A DNA stretch of 39,588 nt from an uncultured Campylobacter sp. (GTDB lineage: Bacteria; Campylobacterota; Campylobacteria; Campylobacterales; Campylobacteraceae), in assembly GCF_938030815.1 (NCBI RefSeq), contig NZ_CALHII010000045.1:1-39588 (forward strand). The letters run 5' to 3'. Numbering within the stretch: the first letter of the stretch is position 1; every line of letters starts with the position of its first letter. Shown here in pieces: positions 8,105-16,095 of the stretch. The translations under genes were made by a program, and so were the position numbers. The notes under the pieces were generated by a model that saw only the letters and a program-made list of their open reading frames with translations, searched no databases and was not told the DNA's origin.

Positions 8105-8230
8105 AAGCTTGTTTGATCAGCGAGGGAAAACCGCCGATTTCGGTTGATATTTTGGACGGTACAAAACTAATATCCAAAGACGAAGCTTGCTTGATCAACA
8201 AGAAAAAAACCGCCGATTTTGGCCGATACT
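8105..8230 (+). repeat. Imperfect direct repeat echoing the 3' end of rnhB
   Basis: Two copies of about 46 nt, at 8105-8150 and 8183-8229. Both start AAGCTTG(T/C)TTGATCA and contain CCGCCGATTT. They differ at roughly ten positions. The TTGATCA part also resembles the rnhB terminus (CTGTTTGATTAACGCAG, 8083-8099). Confidence 0.6.
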
Positions 8231-8648
8231 CCGTAGGCAAACGGCGCCGAAACTCATACTCGAGGGCACAAACTTCCAATTTTGGTTAATACGGCGAGTC
8301 GCTAGTTTCGGCGGGCGGAATCCGCTTTTTGGCTAGCTCGTCAGAATTTTAACCGCACCTCCCGCCCTGCGCGGCTAAAGCCTACTCTTACACCGCTATT
8401 TGAAATTTTCACCGCACTTTCGTATCTCACAAGAGCCCGTACAAGGTCGAAATTTTATCTAAAACCGCAAGCTCGGCTCGCTAGCTTATCCGCGCCCGAA
8501 TAAATTTTAAAATTCCGCGCAGCGAAAATTTAGCCCGTACGCCGCAATAAAGCTAAAATTTAAATTTAGCCTTGACGACGAGAAGGCATTGCGCTTTAAA
8601 TTTAAAACCGCGCGTAAAATTTTGAATGAAATTTTGATATAAAATAGA

Positions 8649-8682
8649 CGGCTAAATTTTAAAATTTCATAAAATTTAGCCG
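8649..8682 (-). terminator. Inverted repeat downstream of the lipoprotein gene
   Basis: CGGCTAAATTTT (8649-8660) and AAAATTTAGCCG (8671-8682) pair perfectly over 12 bp around a 10-nt loop. The hairpin lies 17 nt beyond the stop of the minus-strand lipoprotein gene and is followed by T-rich sequence on that strand. A terminator role is likely. Confidence 0.5.
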
Positions 8683-8698
8683 CGAGTAAAAAGTGTTT

Positions 8699-9451
8699 TT
8701 ATCTTTCGTAGAAGCCCGTAAGAATCTTTTTTGAGCTTATTCTATTATTAGAATCTTCTTTGCCGTCTTGGGTAAATTTAAATTTATCGGACAGACTTAC
8801 GCTCTTGTCGGCATTTACCACAAAATTTAGTTCAATCGTGGAGGATGATAGCTTTGCCGCTTTTCCTAGCTGCGCTTTTTCTTGTTCGGGTGTTAGCTGA
8901 GATAAATAAACGGCTTCTTTCAAAAACATCATAATCTCACCCATAGAATTTGTTTCGTTAATTCTAGAATCGCCGGGCTTTAATATTTCATCTTTTAGCT
9001 TATCGTCACAATCAACTAGCATTTTTTGATCGTCATAAGCTATTTTCCCTTTAGTCTTGATCGTTTCTTGAAATTTCGCATCGTTTATTTTGCAATGCTC
9101 GTTCGCTATCTTAAGCAGATCTTGCTTATCATAAGTCTTTCCTCCATAAAAGATCATAGCGCTATCTAAAATACGGCTCAACATATCTTGCTCGCGCTTT
9201 TTATTTGATTCTATAATATTTGCCAGTACTTTCTCCATATCCAAGTCGCAAACCATTTTGACTGTCTTTAATCCGCCGTTTTCCTCTCTGCTCCACGTGA
9301 TATTTTTACACATTTTCGAGCCCTCGATTGCCGTGCCGATACTCATAGACTTGAAATCAGGCAAAGTGTAGTTTTTCACGAGCTCTACTTCGTCTGCGCC
9401 GCATCCCGTAAAAATTAACGTCGCAAGCGCGACACCTAGTGCATATCTCAT
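8699..9451 (-). CDS. Putative lipoprotein of unknown function
   Basis: A 250-residue protein with a short signal peptide ending in a lipobox (LIFTGC), so probably an inner- or outer-membrane lipoprotein. The rest is a hydrophilic, Lys/Asp-rich periplasmic domain with several cysteines and no family I recognise. I chose ATG at 9451 because AAAGGAG sits 5 nt upstream; a GTG two codons earlier overlaps that site. A run of ten G residues lies 38-47 nt before the start, making expression a candidate for phase variation. Confidence 0.75.
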   Translation of the reverse strand: MRYALGVALATLIFTGCGADEVELVKNYTLPDFKSMSIGTAIEGSKMCKNITWSREENGGLKTVKMVCDLDMEKVLANIIESNKKREQDMLSRILDSAMIFYGGKTYDKQDLLKIANEHCKINDAKFQETIKTKGKIAYDDQKMLVDCDDKLKDEILKPGDSRINETNSMGEIMMFLKEAVYLSQLTPEQEKAQLGKAAKLSSSTIELNFVVNADKSVSLSDKFKFTQDGKEDSNNRISSKKILTGFYER

Positions 9452-9488
9452 CTTCACTCCTTTGAAATAAATTCTGAAAATAATGCTA

Positions 9489-9498
9489 CCCCCCCCCC
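9489..9498 (-). repeat. Homopolymeric G10 tract upstream of lipoprotein gene
   Basis: Ten consecutive C on the plus strand (G10 for the minus-strand gene). On the minus strand the tract is followed immediately by TAGCATTAT, a possible -10 region, then the Shine-Dalgarno site and ATG of the lipoprotein gene. Poly-G tracts of this length are the usual phase-variable elements in Campylobacter. This one is upstream of the coding frame (TAG follows directly), so it would act on transcription. Confidence 0.8.
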
Positions 9499-9776
9499 TG
9501 CTTAAAAACGGGTAAATTTAGAGCTTAAATTTTAAAATTTCGCCGCAAAAATTTCGCTCTCTCAATCCACTAAATTCCATGCGCCGCAATTCTGCCGCGC
9601 ATGCGGCGCTTTACGCCTTTTAGCGAAATAATCTTGCGGTAAAATTACAAGATAAACCGTCCGCATCGCATCGCCGAAATTCCACGCGCTGTTTCGCGCG
9701 CGAAGGCGGTAAAATTTAGAAATTTTAACCAAACTTTCGCTATCATCACGGCTTAAATTTCACCCAAAGGAAACCG

Positions 9777-10496
9777 ATGTTTGAATGGATCGCCTCACCC
9801 GAGGCATGGATCAGCCTGGCGACGCTCACGGGGCTTGAGATCGTGCTTGGCATCGACAATATCATCTTTATCGCGATTTTGTGCGGCCGCCTGCCCGAGG
9901 CGCAGCGCGGGCGCGCCCGTATAATCGGCCTTGCGCTTGCGATGATCACGCGCATACTCCTGCTTCTTAGCCTAAGCTGGATCATGGGGCTAACCAAGCC
10001 GCTATTTAGCGTGCTTGCGCGCGATTTTAGCGGGCGCGATCTCGTGCTGATCGGCGGCGGATTGTTTCTACTCGTCAAATCCACGCTCGAGATCCACTCC
10101 AGCGCCACCGGCGAGGCACACGAGCATAGTGCTAGCGGCGGCAAGGCGAGCTTCGGCGGCACTCTCGTGCAGATCGCCGTTTTGGACATCATCTTTTCGC
10201 TCGACAGCGTCATCACCGCCGTGGGCATGGCGCAGCACCTGCCCGTGATGATCCTCGCAGTCATCATCGCCGTGGGCGTGATGATGCTCGCTAGCGGCGC
10301 GATCGCGCGCTTTGTGGACGCAAACCCGACGATCAAAATTTTAGCGCTTGCCTTTTTGATTTTGGTGGGCGTCTCACTGATCGCCGATGGACTGGGCTTT
10401 CACATACCTAAAGGCTACATCTACTTCTCGATGGCGTTTTCGCTGCTGGTGGAGCTCATCAATATCCAGATCCGCAAAAAATCCGCCGCGAAATAG
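9777..10496 (+). CDS. TerC family integral membrane protein
   Basis: A 239-residue protein with about seven transmembrane helices and the TerC signatures: LTGLEIVLGIDNIIFIAIL in helix 1-2 and VLDIIFSLDSVITAVGMA in the middle, each with the conserved intramembrane Asp. Members are implicated in metal ion (manganese) efflux or in loading exported metalloproteins, and some in tellurite resistance. Substrate cannot be read from sequence. The start has AAAGGAAACCG just upstream. The next gene begins 34 nt downstream and may be co-transcribed. Confidence 0.88.
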   Translation: MFEWIASPEAWISLATLTGLEIVLGIDNIIFIAILCGRLPEAQRGRARIIGLALAMITRILLLLSLSWIMGLTKPLFSVLARDFSGRDLVLIGGGLFLLVKSTLEIHSSATGEAHEHSASGGKASFGGTLVQIAVLDIIFSLDSVITAVGMAQHLPVMILAVIIAVGVMMLASGAIARFVDANPTIKILALAFLILVGVSLIADGLGFHIPKGYIYFSMAFSLLVELINIQIRKKSAAK

Positions 10497-10530
10497 AGGG
10501 GCGAAATTTTGCAGGATCTGAAAGGCGCGA

Positions 10531-12042
10531 ATGGGGTTTGCTAAATTTCTTTCGCCGCGACGTATCAAGCTTGCTCGCGGCACGGCTAGAGATTTGAAGC
10601 TTGAGCCCGCGGCTGCAGGCACGGCTAAATTTAGCTTTACGCTTGAGGGCTTGCACTTTGCGGAAAATTTGGACTTAAAGCGTGACGGACTTTATCTGCC
10701 GATACGCGAGGGCGACGAGCTAGCGGTGATATACGAGGCTTCAAGCTCAAATTCCGGCGGAGAGGCTTTGAGGGGCTTAAATTCCGATCGCGAGGCTTTA
10801 AGCGGCGCCGATTTAAGCGGCGAAAATTCCGCGCCGCGTCCTAGCCGCGAAACTCCAAACAGCAAAAATTCCACCGCCGCAAATTCAAACCGCGACGCAT
10901 ATAGCGATAGGGCGGCAAGTGCGCGCCAAAATTCTGCAGTATCTGATTTATCGGACAAAGATCGCAGCGGTATAAATTCCGCCGCTTTGAGCCTGATCCG
11001 CGAAGGCTTTAACGAGCAGGCGAACGCCGATACGAAGTTTTATGCTTCGAATTTAAATTGCAAAGATTTAAGCAGCTCCCTATCTTTAAATTCTACCCGC
11101 GAGGAGCGCGGCGCCCAGGCAAACTCCGCCTTATCTCCGCTAGATTTCGTTAATCTCAGCCTGGGCGCGCAGCGCTGGAAGGACGCGGGCAGCGCGATGC
11201 TCGCCGCGATATTCGCAGCCTTCGGCGTAGCGCTAGCCGCGATGAGTATCTACTGTATAATCTTTATCTTTGAAAAGAGCGATCCTGCGGGGGCGATAGC
11301 CCTGCCCGTCCTTGTGCCTTCCGCATATTGCAGCTTCAAGTTTATGCGCAGAGACTGGCGCGCCGCGAAGTTCGGACGCATATTTGCGGCTCTCGCGCAC
11401 TCCAAAGAGCCCAAGCGAAGCGGCGAAGCGGAGGGTTACGCTAGCGGCGTGCGCGTGCTGCGAAGCGACGACGTTTATTATTTCGGCTTCGCGCTGGACG
11501 GAGTGTATTTATCGGGCGAAAACAAGCTGCGGATCGTCTCCGGCGGGATACGCGCGGATCAAAATTTAGCGGAGCTTGCAGGCGGCGAAAATTCTGCGGA
11601 ATTTAAGAATTTAGACGCAGAAAATTCTGCAAATTATGCGAGCGTTAAGAATTTTGCGAAATCAGCGAATTCTGCAAGCTCTGTAAATTCTGCCAACGCA
11701 GCAAATTCTATAAATTCCGCCCGCTCCGCCGAAGCCGCGGCACCCGCTAAGGCAAAGGACGCTTCGCAGAGCTTTGAGCTGCAAAACGGCGATATTCTCC
11801 GCGCCCGCTACAAGGACTACCGCGTAAGCGGACTGTGGAACCAAAGCCGCGGCAGCGAGCTCGGCGATACCCGCAGCGGGCTTCGGCGCGTAGTGGATTT
11901 TATCGCGGCTGTGGCGCTGCAACTCGGTCTGCGTCTAGGCGGCGCGCTCGTGCTGACGTGGCTCGGCGATCACATCGGCGGCTCCTTCGGCAACGCCCTA
12001 AGCTTCATCGGATTTTTGCTGCTGCTTAGCCTTATGGCGTGA
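10531..12042 (+). CDS. Membrane protein with Asn/Ser/Ala low-complexity segments
   Basis: 503 residues, no family recognised. After about 70 ordered N-terminal residues comes a roughly 130-residue Ser/Asn/Arg-rich stretch. Two transmembrane helices follow (about 215-270), then a soluble segment, then a second low-complexity stretch rich in NSA/ANS triplets (about 345-400), and finally two hydrophobic helices at the C-terminus. The low-complexity parts are written in AAATTC-type words, the same vocabulary as the spacers, suggesting in-frame expansion of spacer-like repeats. AAAGG lies 6 nt before the ATG. Function unknown; the linkers are probably disordered. Confidence 0.65.
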   Translation: MGFAKFLSPRRIKLARGTARDLKLEPAAAGTAKFSFTLEGLHFAENLDLKRDGLYLPIREGDELAVIYEASSSNSGGEALRGLNSDREALSGADLSGENSAPRPSRETPNSKNSTAANSNRDAYSDRAASARQNSAVSDLSDKDRSGINSAALSLIREGFNEQANADTKFYASNLNCKDLSSSLSLNSTREERGAQANSALSPLDFVNLSLGAQRWKDAGSAMLAAIFAAFGVALAAMSIYCIIFIFEKSDPAGAIALPVLVPSAYCSFKFMRRDWRAAKFGRIFAALAHSKEPKRSGEAEGYASGVRVLRSDDVYYFGFALDGVYLSGENKLRIVSGGIRADQNLAELAGGENSAEFKNLDAENSANYASVKNFAKSANSASSVNSANAANSINSARSAEAAAPAKAKDASQSFELQNGDILRARYKDYRVSGLWNQSRGSELGDTRSGLRRVVDFIAAVALQLGLRLGGALVLTWLGDHIGGSFGNALSFIGFLLLLSLMA

Positions 12043-12502
12043 GAGGCGAATTTCAAACGGCAGCCTCGCGGAATTTTGCAACTTCAAGCAATTTCAAATT
12101 TCGCAATTTCGCAGAATTCCGCAGCGAGCGGATTTGGATTTTAAATTTTGAGGCTTTGGAGCCGCAAATTTAAAGACGCGGGAAAATTTTAAATTTTTAG
12201 GCGCGCAGAATTTCGACTGTGAAATTTTAAAATTCTAAATTTTAAGGCGTAGAATTTCACGGCACGAAATTCTATTTTCAGAATTTTAAATTTTGCGGTG
12301 CGGAATTTCGTAGCGTGGATTAAAATTTTAAATTTCAAAACGCGCGGGATTTTAAGGCGCGTAAAATTCCAAAGCGCGAAATTCATGAAATTCAAAAGCA
12401 GAATTTTAAAATTCCAAATTTTATGGCGCGTGAGGTCGCAGCACGGCGTGTGAAGCTATAGTGCGCGCGGCTGTGACACGCAAAGCCGCGGCGAGCCGCT
12501 CG
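12043..12502. repeat. Palindromic A/T-word repeat cluster
   Basis: A 460-nt spacer, densest at 12120-12425, made of short GC-rich pieces (GGCGCG, GCGCGAAA) alternating with self-complementary words such as GAATTTTAAAATTC and AAATTTTAAATTT every 20-35 nt. An open frame on the minus strand (12189-12395) is only the repeat translated (KF.IL pattern). No gene. Confidence 0.65.
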
Positions 12503-13531
12503 CTAGCTCCAAATTCTTTCGTTTAGTTTTAGGTTTTTTACGATCGCCAAAAAGTGCGAAAGCTCGCGCTTGAGCTGCGCGGCAGGGTCGCGGCGCAGCA
12601 CGCTTTCGTCGATGTCGGGCTCGAAATTATCGTAGCCCGTATTTACGAAAATATAAATTTTGCTATCTAAAAAGCTAAGACTGACGGGCGCGGCCACGGC
12701 GCCTGCGAAGCGCAAGAGCCTCCGCATAAAGGCGGGCGTTAAAATATACATCGCGCCTGCCGCATCCTCGCAATACACGGCGAAGGCGGCGTTAAACTCC
12801 GCATCGTCCATATCGATCTTTTTTAGCCCGCCTGTGTTCGGCGCGCCGGCGCGAGCGGGAAAAATCAGGGTTTTGGCGCTTATGCGTTTGTTAAATTCCG
12901 CGTAGAAAAAGGTGCCGAGGATTTCGCTTTCCGAAAATCTATTAAATAAACTTACGTCACAAAATGCGAACTTCACGCCGTCATAAACGCCCGAGACCCT
13001 GTCGTTGCCGTCTAAGAATTCGTCTAGTCGCGAAAAAAGTCCAGAGAGCTTAAGCTTGGCGGGATCGATACTGCCTCCAATATCGTATCGATAGCCGAAC
13101 GCCTTAAAATAAGGCATTAGATAGTGCTCTTTAAAAGCGCGCCGAAATTTTATCGAATAATCTCGTTTGAAGACTCTAAATAATACGAATAAGCTATAAG
13201 CAGCCAAGATTAAAGTTATAATCGCGAGTAAGATATATTTGGAAATCGTGGGGCGATTTTGTAAATCGTTTAGAAATAGGCTCATAGCAAAAAGGCAGGC
13301 AGCGTAGATTATCTTAGCTTTTATGGAGCTTTCATCGCACAAAACGGCTACTATAAGAACAACCGCGAATAATCCGATAAGAGACAACAAATCCGCCATC
13401 TCTCCTCCGTCGCGCAATTTGTATAACAAAAACGCGCCGTAAAAGAGCATGCACGCCGCCGCTAAGATCGTATTTCTTTTCGCCTTATACAAAAGCTCCA
13501 GTCTGATCTGCTCCAGCTCGCTTGCGCTCAT
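12503..13531 (-). CDS. DUF3137-like membrane protein
   Basis: A 342-residue protein with four predicted N-terminal transmembrane helices (within residues 15-125) and a cytoplasmic domain. The domain resembles DUF3137 as I know it: an FKAFGYRYDIGGSIDP segment, VSGVYDGVKFAFCDVSLF, a GTFFYAEFNKRISAKTLIFP strand, then an aromatic C-terminal part mentioning YIFVNTGYDNFEPD. Function of the family is unknown. AAAAGGAGC lies just before the ATG. It stands alone between two repeat-rich spacers. The family call is by pattern memory and should be confirmed by a profile search. Confidence 0.7.
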   Translation of the reverse strand: MSASELEQIRLELLYKAKRNTILAAACMLFYGAFLLYKLRDGGEMADLLSLIGLFAVVLIVAVLCDESSIKAKIIYAACLFAMSLFLNDLQNRPTISKYILLAIITLILAAYSLFVLFRVFKRDYSIKFRRAFKEHYLMPYFKAFGYRYDIGGSIDPAKLKLSGLFSRLDEFLDGNDRVSGVYDGVKFAFCDVSLFNRFSESEILGTFFYAEFNKRISAKTLIFPARAGAPNTGGLKKIDMDDAEFNAAFAVYCEDAAGAMYILTPAFMRRLLRFAGAVAAPVSLSFLDSKIYIFVNTGYDNFEPDIDESVLRRDPAAQLKRELSHFLAIVKNLKLNERIWS

Positions 13532-13911
13532 TTTGCTCCTTTTAAATTTGAGATGGATTATGACGCTTGCGGGCTTTAAATTTGCTTACGAACGGCGCCG
13601 AAATTTTAAAATTTAGACTTAGATAAATTTACGGTTAAATTTTAACGGCGGATTGTTTAAATGGAGTGAAGGCGGAATTTCGGTAGAAATTTAAGCGGCG
13701 CGAAATTTTAAAATTCTGCGCCGCGAATGTAGATAAAATTTTACGGACGCGATTTAAATTTCGCTATAAAATTTCACTGCGCGACAGCGTAAAATTTCGC
13801 GAAACAAACGCCGCAGATTATGCTGCGAAATTTATGGCGCCCGAGCGGACGCCGATAAATTTACGAACGCCCGCGCCGCAAAGAGCACAGCGCGGACGTC
13901 GCTAGCAAAAT
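13532..13911. repeat. Spacer with 30-nt quasi-palindrome
   Basis: 380 nt without a gene. It holds AAATTTTAAAATTT at 13601-13614 and a near-perfect inverted repeat at 13695-13724, whose 15-nt arms begin GCGGCGC and end GCGCCGC and meet in AATTTTAAAATT, with two mismatched pairs. It lies between the ends and starts of minus-strand genes, so it could end fumarase transcription. Confidence 0.6.
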
Positions 13912-14472
13912 TTAGATTTTTCTATAAGGCGCCTGTCCTACTTCGTAGAAGTTGTTGCCCTCGCTGTCGATCGCTACGATAGCTGGGAAATCCTCGACGG
14001 TAAGTCGCGCGACCGCCTCGGGGCCAAGCTCTGGATAGGCTAGCACTTCGTACTTTTTGATACTTTGGCTGATTAGCGCGCCCGCTCCGCCGATAGCGAC
14101 CATATAGACGCAGCCCGATTTTTTCATCGCCTCAACGACGGCGTCGCTGCGATAGCCCTTGCCGATCATGCCATTGATGCCTACTTCGTTTATCATCGTA
14201 GGAGTGTATTTATCCATGCGTCCGCTAGTCGTAGGTCCTGCAGCACCGATTGCCTGACCAGGTTTGGCAGGGGTCGGCCCCAGATAGTATATCGTCTCGC
14301 CGGCTAAGCTTACGGGTAGCTTCTCGCCGCGAGCGAGGGTTTCGGTTAGAGCCTTGTGCGCTGCGTCGCGGGCTGCGATGATGGTGCCACTTATTAGTAC
14401 GTTATCGCCCGCCTTTAGGCTTTTTACTACGCTTTTATCGAAAGGTGCGGTAATTCTTTTAACTTCTGACAT
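13912..14472 (-). CDS. Class I fumarate hydratase, beta (C-terminal) subunit
   Basis: Small subunit of the oxygen-sensitive [4Fe-4S] fumarase/tartrate dehydratase family. It interconverts fumarate and malate in the (often reverse-running) citric acid branch. The 186-residue protein corresponds to the C-terminal swivel domain and has the conserved segments GDNVLISGTIIAARDAAHK, GAAGPTTSGRMDKYTP and IGKGYRSDAVVEAMKK. I place the start at 14472 because AAGGAGG is 5 nt upstream; an in-frame ATG ten codons earlier overlaps the alpha gene. The two subunit genes are 10 nt apart. Confidence 0.92.
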   Translation of the reverse strand: MSEVKRITAPFDKSVVKSLKAGDNVLISGTIIAARDAAHKALTETLARGEKLPVSLAGETIYYLGPTPAKPGQAIGAAGPTTSGRMDKYTPTMINEVGINGMIGKGYRSDAVVEAMKKSGCVYMVAIGGAGALISQSIKKYEVLAYPELGPEAVARLTVEDFPAIVAIDSEGNNFYEVGQAPYRKI

Positions 14473-14482
14473 GATTTCCTCC

Positions 14483-15328
14483 TTATAGTTCGGCGTCGGC
14501 ATGGCGAGCCGCGTGGCAGTTGATATTAACGGCGACCGGAAGTCCCGCGATGTGGGTCGGATACCACTCTACATTTACCTTAACGGCGGTGTTTATGCCG
14601 CCCAAGCCCTGCGGACCGACGCCAGTAGCGCGCGCCATCTCCAGCAGCTCATCCTCTAGCTTGGCGTAGCGCTCGTCGGGATTTCTGCTATCGATCGAAC
14701 GAACCGCGGCTTGCTTGGCTAAAAGCGCCGCCTTATCCATCGTGCCGCCGATACCGACGCCTACGACCATCGGAGGACAGGCGTTAGGGCCTGCGTATTT
14801 GACCGCCTCTAAAAATACCTTTTTTACCCCTTCGATGCCGTCTGCAGGAACGAGCATTTTTAGCACCGATTTGTTTTCGCTGCCAAAGCCCTTAGGAGCT
14901 ACTTTGATCTTAAGCTTGTCGCCGGGGATGATGCGGGTATTGATGACCGCAGGGGTATTATTCGTGGTGTTTTTACGCTCAAAAAGCGGCTCTGCGACCA
15001 CGGATTTACGCAGATAGCCGCCTACGTAGCCGTCCGCAATGCCTGCATTGATAGCATCCTCCAAATATCCGCCCTCGATATGCACATCCTGACCGAGTTC
15101 GACAAAAACCACCGTCATACCGGTATCTTGGCAGATCGGCGCGACCTCTTTCGCCGCCAAATCGGCATTTTGTAAGAGCTTGCCTAAGATATCTTTGCCG
15201 ATGGGCGAAGTCTCGTTCTCGCGCGCTTTCTCAAATGCCGCGCGCATATCTGGCGTGACGTGATAACAGGCTTTTTTGCAAAGCTCGCTGACTACTTTGG
15301 TAATTTCATCCGCTTGGATCGTTTTCAT
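14483..15328 (-). CDS. Class I fumarate hydratase, alpha (N-terminal) subunit
   Basis: The 281-residue catalytic iron-sulfur subunit, partner of the downstream beta subunit. The three cluster cysteines are recognisable: C66 in PICQDTGM, the Cys of GPNACPPMVVGVGIGGT, and that of NINCHAARH near the C-terminus. Length is normal for split fumarases, which are common in anaerobes and epsilonproteobacteria. Start is ATG with AAGGAGAG. A minus-strand TATAAT at 15363-15358 is well placed as promoter. Supplies fumarate, the usual respiratory electron acceptor in this group. Confidence 0.92.
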   Translation of the reverse strand: MKTIQADEITKVVSELCKKACYHVTPDMRAAFEKARENETSPIGKDILGKLLQNADLAAKEVAPICQDTGMTVVFVELGQDVHIEGGYLEDAINAGIADGYVGGYLRKSVVAEPLFERKNTTNNTPAVINTRIIPGDKLKIKVAPKGFGSENKSVLKMLVPADGIEGVKKVFLEAVKYAGPNACPPMVVGVGIGGTMDKAALLAKQAAVRSIDSRNPDERYAKLEDELLEMARATGVGPQGLGGINTAVKVNVEWYPTHIAGLPVAVNINCHAARHADAEL

Positions 15329-15357
15329 GATCTCTCCTTGTATTGAAATTTTAATGG

Positions 15358-15363
15358 ATTATA
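15358..15363 (-). promoter_or_regulatory. -10 box of the fumarase operon
   Basis: TATAAT on the minus strand, 30 nt upstream of the alpha-subunit ATG, preceded by a T-rich region (TTTTTAGTTTAACGGAA). Confidence 0.55.
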
Positions 15364-15440
15364 TTCCGTTAAACTAAAAACTTAGTTTAAAATTTTATCT
15401 TCATTTAATAAATTTTAACAAAAGGCTAGAAAATAAGCGG

Positions 15441-15459
15441 TTTTTAATCTTTTTATAAT
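15441..15459 (+). promoter_or_regulatory. Promoter of the haoCA operon
   Basis: TATAAT at 15454-15459 directly preceded by TTTTTAATCTTTT, the classical Campylobacter sigma-70 form with T-rich upstream element and no -35. It leaves a 5' leader of roughly 60 nt before haoC. I saw no clear NssR/FNR-type palindrome. Confidence 0.6.
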
Positions 15460-15527
15460 AAAATACCACTTTTCGAATTATCAAATACTAAAAATTTTGC
15501 GAAGAAATTTTAAAATCAAGGAAACCT

Positions 15528-16085
15528 ATGAAAAAGAAAACTCTTGTGCTGCTCGTGGGCGCTTGTGTGCTTATAGGAATGATACTTTCTCTTGGGATTG
15601 CGGAGATGGTTCACCTTACGGGCACCGATAAATTCTGCGTGTCCTGTCATACGATGCAGCCGATGGCAAACGCCTTTCACAATGACGTTCACGGCGGCAA
15701 TAACCCGCAAGGCTTCAAAGCTGATTGCGTCGCCTGTCACGTCTCTCATGAAAATACCTTTATGTATCTTTGGACCAAAGCTCTGACCTCCGCAAATGAT
15801 GTCTACAAAACGGTCTTTACCGATGCCGATAAGATCGATTGGCAAGAAAAACGCAAGGAGCGAAATCATTTCGTTTATGAAAGCGGCTGTCTAAGTTGCC
15901 ATCGAAATTTAAAAGAGCAGAATAATCAAGTAAATAAAGCCTGGCTCGCGCATAGGGATTATTTCGCGGGCACTACCGGCAAAACCTGCGTGCAGTGCCA
16001 CGAAAACGTCGGTCACAAAAATATGGGTATAGAGATCACCAAATATTGGGATAAATACAACCGAGAAAATAACAAAACCAAGTAA
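15528..16085 (+). CDS. haoC: NapC/NrfH-family tetrahaem quinol dehydrogenase (HaoC type)
   Basis: A 185-residue membrane-anchored cytochrome c. An N-terminal transmembrane anchor (residues 5-25) is followed by four CXXCH haem sites at C37, C67, C121 and C154. The NrfH-like MQPMANAFH stretch follows haem 1. Such proteins take electrons from menaquinol and pass them to a periplasmic partner. The partner here is the octahaem cytochrome starting 10 nt downstream, not NrfA, so I name it after the haoCA pairs known in campylobacters. Start ATG after CAAGGAAACCT. The protein is secreted by Sec and haem is added in the periplasm. Confidence 0.88.
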   Translation: MKKKTLVLLVGACVLIGMILSLGIAEMVHLTGTDKFCVSCHTMQPMANAFHNDVHGGNNPQGFKADCVACHVSHENTFMYLWTKALTSANDVYKTVFTDADKIDWQEKRKERNHFVYESGCLSCHRNLKEQNNQVNKAWLAHRDYFAGTTGKTCVQCHENVGHKNMGIEITKYWDKYNRENNKTK

Positions 16086-16095
16086 AGGAGAAGCA

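Larger units (their letters stand above)
8096..8698. other. Gene-free spacer with decayed repeats
   Basis: About 600 nt with no credible coding sequence. It contains an imperfect direct repeat next to the rnhB end (8105-8230), many AAATTTT/AAAATTT words, and a strong inverted repeat at 8649-8682. Short open frames exist on both strands but consist of repeat sequence. Confidence 0.6.

Noticed and set aside
9483..9515. Tiny plus-strand frame reading through the C10 tract (MLPPP...)
   Set aside because: Only about ten codons and no Shine-Dalgarno site; the tract is better explained as an upstream element of the minus-strand lipoprotein gene.
12189..12395. 68-codon minus-strand frame with KF.IL pattern
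   Set aside because: It is the translation of the A/T-word repeats; periodic amino acids reflect the DNA repeat, and there is no start signal.
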